From Rhizobium tropici CIAT 899 (GTDB lineage: Bacteria > Pseudomonadota > Alphaproteobacteria > Rhizobiales > Rhizobiaceae), in assembly GCF_000330885.1 (NCBI RefSeq), contig NC_020059.1:2841001-2905000 (forward strand): a DNA stretch of 64,000 bases, read 5' to 3'. The stretch's first letter is position 1, and every line of letters starts with the position of its first letter. This document shows, one piece after another, positions 61,151 to 64,000 of the stretch. The notes under the pieces were generated by a model. The model did no database searches. It saw only the letters and a program-made list of their open reading frames with translations, and had not been told where the DNA came from. The translations under genes and the position numbers were made by a program.

Positions 61151-62146
61151 CTATTCATGCTCCGCCGACGTGGCGGGGCTCTGGCGCTGATCGAGATTAA
61201 GCATCGGCACCGAAGCATTCGGCAGCATGGTGGTTGGCAATTGACCATTCCACTTTTCCGCCTGCGTGAGGAAAATCAGGTTCGGATTGTCGCGCAATGC
61301 ATCGCCCCGGGCCTTGATGGCCTTCGCTTCGGCGTCGCCGCGGAGTTGGATCGCTTCGGCCTCGGCTTCTGCCTGCAGCTTCACGGCGTCGGCCTGGGCC
61401 TGCGCATCGGCGCGACGGGCGTCCGCTGCGGCCTGGGCCTGCGTAACGGTGATCTGCGCTTGCACCTTCTCGCGCTCCGCATTCTGCCGCAGCTTCTGTA
61501 CTTCGACTTCCGCCAGCATGCGCTGCTCGATGCTGTTCTCATAGGCATCCGAAAAATCGATATTCTCGACCTGCACGCTGTCGATCTGCACCGGACCCTG
61601 AATGCCCGCCTCGATCGCCGCCTGGACGTCGGTGTTGAACTGCGCCCGGTTCTGGATGACGGAGGCGGCGGTGAATTTGCCGAATACGGTCTTTACATCC
61701 TGGGGAGCTCGCCGCGCGATCAGGCGCGATTCCAGATTACCGAGCGAACCGAACTCCGAATAGACATGTTCCACGGCATCCGCCGGCACATGCCAGGAAA
61801 TGGTGACGCGCATATCCGCCGGCTGCTGATCCTGCGAATAGGCCTGCATCTGCTGGTGCTCGTTGGCCTGACAGTTCGCGCCGTTCTGGCAGGTCCAATA
61901 CGTGACCTGCTGGGTTACCGGGATTTTGACGACGGTCTCGATCCAGGGCAACTTGAAATGCAAGCCCGGTTCCGCCGTGCCGACCATGGCGCCCGTGCGC
62001 AGGATGACGCCGCGTTCGCCCTGATCAATCGTGTACCACGAACTGAAGATGAGCATCAGCACGGCTATCACGGCGATGATGCCGATGAATGCCGTAACGC
62101 GACCCTTGTTCGCTACGGATGCTATGTCGATTTCCCGGTTTGTCAT
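61151..62146 (-). CDS. SPFH/Band 7 (prohibitin/HflC-like) membrane protein
   Basis: The 331-residue protein has an N-terminal anchor (about 16-38), an SPFH domain with YTIDQGERGVILRTGAMVGTAEPGLHFKLPWIETV, and a long coiled coil (about 205-290, rich in AEREKVQAQ, ADAQAQADAVKLQAEAEAEA). Such proteins form ring oligomers that organise membranes or regulate FtsH. ATG 62146 was chosen from the ribosome site GGGGAT. Its ligand or partner is unknown. Confidence 0.92.
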   Translation of the reverse strand: MTNREIDIASVANKGRVTAFIGIIAVIAVLMLIFSSWYTIDQGERGVILRTGAMVGTAEPGLHFKLPWIETVVKIPVTQQVTYWTCQNGANCQANEHQQMQAYSQDQQPADMRVTISWHVPADAVEHVYSEFGSLGNLESRLIARRAPQDVKTVFGKFTAASVIQNRAQFNTDVQAAIEAGIQGPVQIDSVQVENIDFSDAYENSIEQRMLAEVEVQKLRQNAEREKVQAQITVTQAQAAADARRADAQAQADAVKLQAEAEAEAIQLRGDAEAKAIKARGDALRDNPNLIFLTQAEKWNGQLPTTMLPNASVPMLNLDQRQSPATSAEHE

Positions 62147-62233
62147 CGATATCCCCATCTGCACGCTATGAGGGAGAGATAGATGAGTCGACTCGGAAAT
62201 GCACCTGCGGTTTCATGCCTCGTGCGACCACCG

Positions 62234-63265
62234 TCAGTTGCGCGTCACCGGCTTCGAGCGCATGCGCGACACCGTTTCCCGTTCGGCACGCTTGCAGCGC
62301 ATCGGCGGCAGGCCGCGATCCATCAGATCCATGTCTTCCAGCACCATGTCGCCCATTTTCTTGAAGGCGCTGTCGAGCGCGCCGGCACGATGGGCCGAGC
62401 GCAGAAAGCCCTTGAGCTTGCGCACGGGGTGATCGAGGCCGAGCGGCTCCTCAGGATAGACGTCGCTCGCCGCCACGATATGGCCGGAGGCTACCGCCGC
62501 CATCAGCGCATCGAAATCGACGACATCGGCCCGGCTGAGCAGGATGAAGGCCGCACCCTTGCGCATCCTGGCAAAAGCTTCAGCGCCGAGAAAGCCCTTG
62601 TTCTCGCTGGTGACCGAGGCAACAACGAAGACGAAATCGCTGGCAGACAGCACCTCGTCCAGCCCGGCGGGCTGCACGCCATGCTCTCTCAGGATCGATG
62701 GCGGCATCCAGGGATCGAACACCCTGATATTGGCACGGAAGCCGGAGAGAACCCGGTTCAGCGCCTTGCCGAGATCGCCGAAACCGACGATACCGATATC
62801 GCTGCCCGAAAGCAGCCGGGCGCTGGCATTGCCATCGCCGCCCCAAAGCTCCCTGCCCTTCCGGAAATCAAGATCGGCATCGGCGATGCCGCGCGCCAGG
62901 CTTAACGCAAACCCAAGGCCGATTTCGGCAACCGGTTCGGCAAAGACGAGACCTGTGGTGACGACATGGATGCCGCGTTCAAAGAGCACCTCATAAGGCA
63001 TATTGTTGATGAGGTTGCTCTCGACATTCAGAATGCAGCGCAGCTGCGGCATGCGGTCGAGCGTCTCCTTCGACAAGGGCGGCTGGCCAATGATATAGCG
63101 CGCCTCGCCGAGCACATCATCCCCTAATCCCGCGACATCGTCAGGATCCGTTTCGACGATGCGGTATTTTGAGCGAAGGAGCGCCAGCGCTTCCTTGGTG
63201 AAGATAAGCTCGAGCGAGCGCGGCTCCGGCGCGCTGATGGTCAAGGGTCTGCTGTCGATCGTCAT
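62234..63265 (-). CDS. D-isomer-specific 2-hydroxyacid dehydrogenase family protein
   Basis: The 343-residue protein has the NAD-binding motif GFGDLG (161-166) followed by FDPWMP, and the catalytic Arg245 (LLSRADVVD), Glu273 (YPEEPL) and His292 (RSAHRAG). It reduces 2-keto acids to D-2-hydroxyacids or the reverse. It follows the glycosylase gene on the same strand by 54 bases. Substrate unknown. Confidence 0.9.
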   Translation of the reverse strand: MTIDSRPLTISAPEPRSLELIFTKEALALLRSKYRIVETDPDDVAGLGDDVLGEARYIIGQPPLSKETLDRMPQLRCILNVESNLINNMPYEVLFERGIHVVTTGLVFAEPVAEIGLGFALSLARGIADADLDFRKGRELWGGDGNASARLLSGSDIGIVGFGDLGKALNRVLSGFRANIRVFDPWMPPSILREHGVQPAGLDEVLSASDFVFVVASVTSENKGFLGAEAFARMRKGAAFILLSRADVVDFDALMAAVASGHIVAASDVYPEEPLGLDHPVRKLKGFLRSAHRAGALDSAFKKMGDMVLEDMDLMDRGLPPMRCKRAERETVSRMRSKPVTRN

Positions 63266-63319
63266 TCTGCTCCTCCTGTATCCCGAGGCGATCCAATATC
63301 ATTCGATGGATGAGATCAA

Positions 63320-64000
63320 TCAGGCCTCGTCCTCCTCCCCTGGCATTCCGACAGAGAAGGCGCAAATACGCGAGAGATAGGTGAGCGGCAGACCCGTGTC
63401 CTCGTGCCAGGCATTGAACTGATCCTGGATCAGCCGCAGATCCTTCTTGGTGGGCTTGCTTTCCGAAACGGGCACCCCCGCAAGCCGCAGACAGACGAGA
63501 ACGTCATGGCTCATGACGAAGCTGTCGCGGCCGATGGCGCGCAGCAGATATTGTCCGGTCATACCGCCGAGCCGGTTGCCCTGCTTGTCCAGAAGAGCCA
63601 GCAAGCCGATCTGATCGTCCATCGGCCAATCGGCGAAGAAGCGGCCGGCGCTGCCATGCTCGTCGGCAAGCCGGCGGACGAACTGCGCATTGGCCCTGAC
63701 CGACATGATTTTGGCGCCATTGCGGATGACCCGGACGTCGGAGGTCAGATCATGCCAGTAATCGTCCGGTGCGAGATTGAGGAATGCGGGATCGAAGCCG
63801 GAGAAAGCGGCTTCGAAGCCCGTCCATTTCGAATCGATGACGTTGCGCACAAAACCCGCATAGAAGATGTAGCGCGTCATTTCGGACAATATCCGATCGT
63901 CGGGCTGCGTCCGCAGCACGTCATGGTTCGGCATTCTGGGCATCAACGCCCTCAGTCCATCGGCGCCGCCCTTGCGCTTCTCGGCGCGCTCCCTGATCTC
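63320..64000 (-). CDS. DNA-3-methyladenine glycosylase I-like protein, partial at 5' end
   Basis: At least 226 codons are open to the window edge; translation stays in frame through 64000 with family-like sequence (EIRERAEKRKGG), so the true start lies outside. It has the Tag-family blocks RYIFYAGFVRNVIDSKWTGFEAAFSGFDP, VRNGAKIMSVRANAQFV and GNRLGGMTGQYLLRAIGRD. It would excise alkylated adenine in base excision repair. It is followed by a 2-hydroxyacid dehydrogenase gene. Confidence 0.85.
   Translation of the reverse strand, partial: EIRERAEKRKGGADGLRALMPRMPNHDVLRTQPDDRILSEMTRYIFYAGFVRNVIDSKWTGFEAAFSGFDPAFLNLAPDDYWHDLTSDVRVIRNGAKIMSVRANAQFVRRLADEHGSAGRFFADWPMDDQIGLLALLDKQGNRLGGMTGQYLLRAIGRDSFVMSHDVLVCLRLAGVPVSESKPTKKDLRLIQDQFNAWHEDTGLPLTYLSRICAFSVGMPGEEDEA

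Overview
The window is GC-rich, densely coding DNA of a rhizobial type (family Rhizobiaceae, probably Rhizobium sensu lato). The evidence is the codon use, the many ABC, LysR, MarR and SDR genes, and several intergenic palindromic repeats of the kind scattered through Rhizobium genomes (24958-25113, 46696-46851, 59053-59243, 61018-61119). No rRNA, tRNA, CRISPR array, transposase, integrase or phage gene was seen. It reads as accessory catabolic DNA of a soil or plant-associated bacterium; a chromid or large plasmid is possible but not shown.

Layout. 1-4.1 kb: an RND efflux pump (permease cut by the window edge, plus adaptor), a degenerate alpha/beta-hydrolase and a divergent LysR regulator. 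4.1-5.6 kb: an AhpD-like protein divergent from an ECF41-type sigma factor, with two mirror-image ECF41-type promoters between them. 5.6-7.5 kb: an AraC regulator divergent from an EamA exporter. 7.5-13.6 kb: a GntR regulator, two PLP enzymes, an HpcH/HpaI aldolase, and a polar amino acid ABC transporter without its ATPase. 13.7-23.0 kb: a MarR regulator; a divergent pair of units made of an FAD oxidoreductase facing isatin hydrolase, a second FAD oxidoreductase and a second MarR; then iorAB (indolepyruvate:ferredoxin oxidoreductase). 23.4-29.4 kb: a five-gene peptide/opine-class ABC transporter and a VOC protein. 29.4-40.5 kb: a 2-aminobenzoate (anthranilate) CoA pathway, comprising ligase, fused 2-aminobenzoyl-CoA monooxygenase/reductase, SDR, atypical crotonase, two acyl-CoA dehydrogenases (one of glutaryl-CoA type), thioesterase, RidA-like protein and a bifunctional hydratase/3-hydroxyacyl-CoA dehydrogenase. 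40.5-64 kb: mixed metabolic genes, including a class III cyclase, SDRs, an LLM flavin monooxygenase, OsmC, glycerate kinase, gamma-glutamyltranspeptidase, an MFS exporter, a fused VOC dioxygenase-esterase, L-fuconate dehydratase, a cupin, metQ-metN-metI, an SPFH protein, a 2-hydroxyacid dehydrogenase and a partial 3-methyladenine glycosylase.

The main result is that 8-40 kb looks like one co-regulated indole/anthranilate catabolic island. Isatin hydrolase would give isatinate, a direct precursor of anthranilate. The ligase and the fused flavoenzyme would then activate and dearomatise anthranilate, and the beta-oxidation genes would take the ring to central metabolism. IorAB could feed indole-3-pyruvate-type keto acids. 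A short palindromic motif, TTTAA-N2-TTAAA or a one-mismatch variant, lies in the promoter regions of six of these genes. A second palindrome, CAAWAT-CAT-ATWTTG, lies upstream of both isatin hydrolase and iorA. No Rieske dioxygenase or other obvious first indole-ring oxygenase is present, so the entry substrate is unproven.
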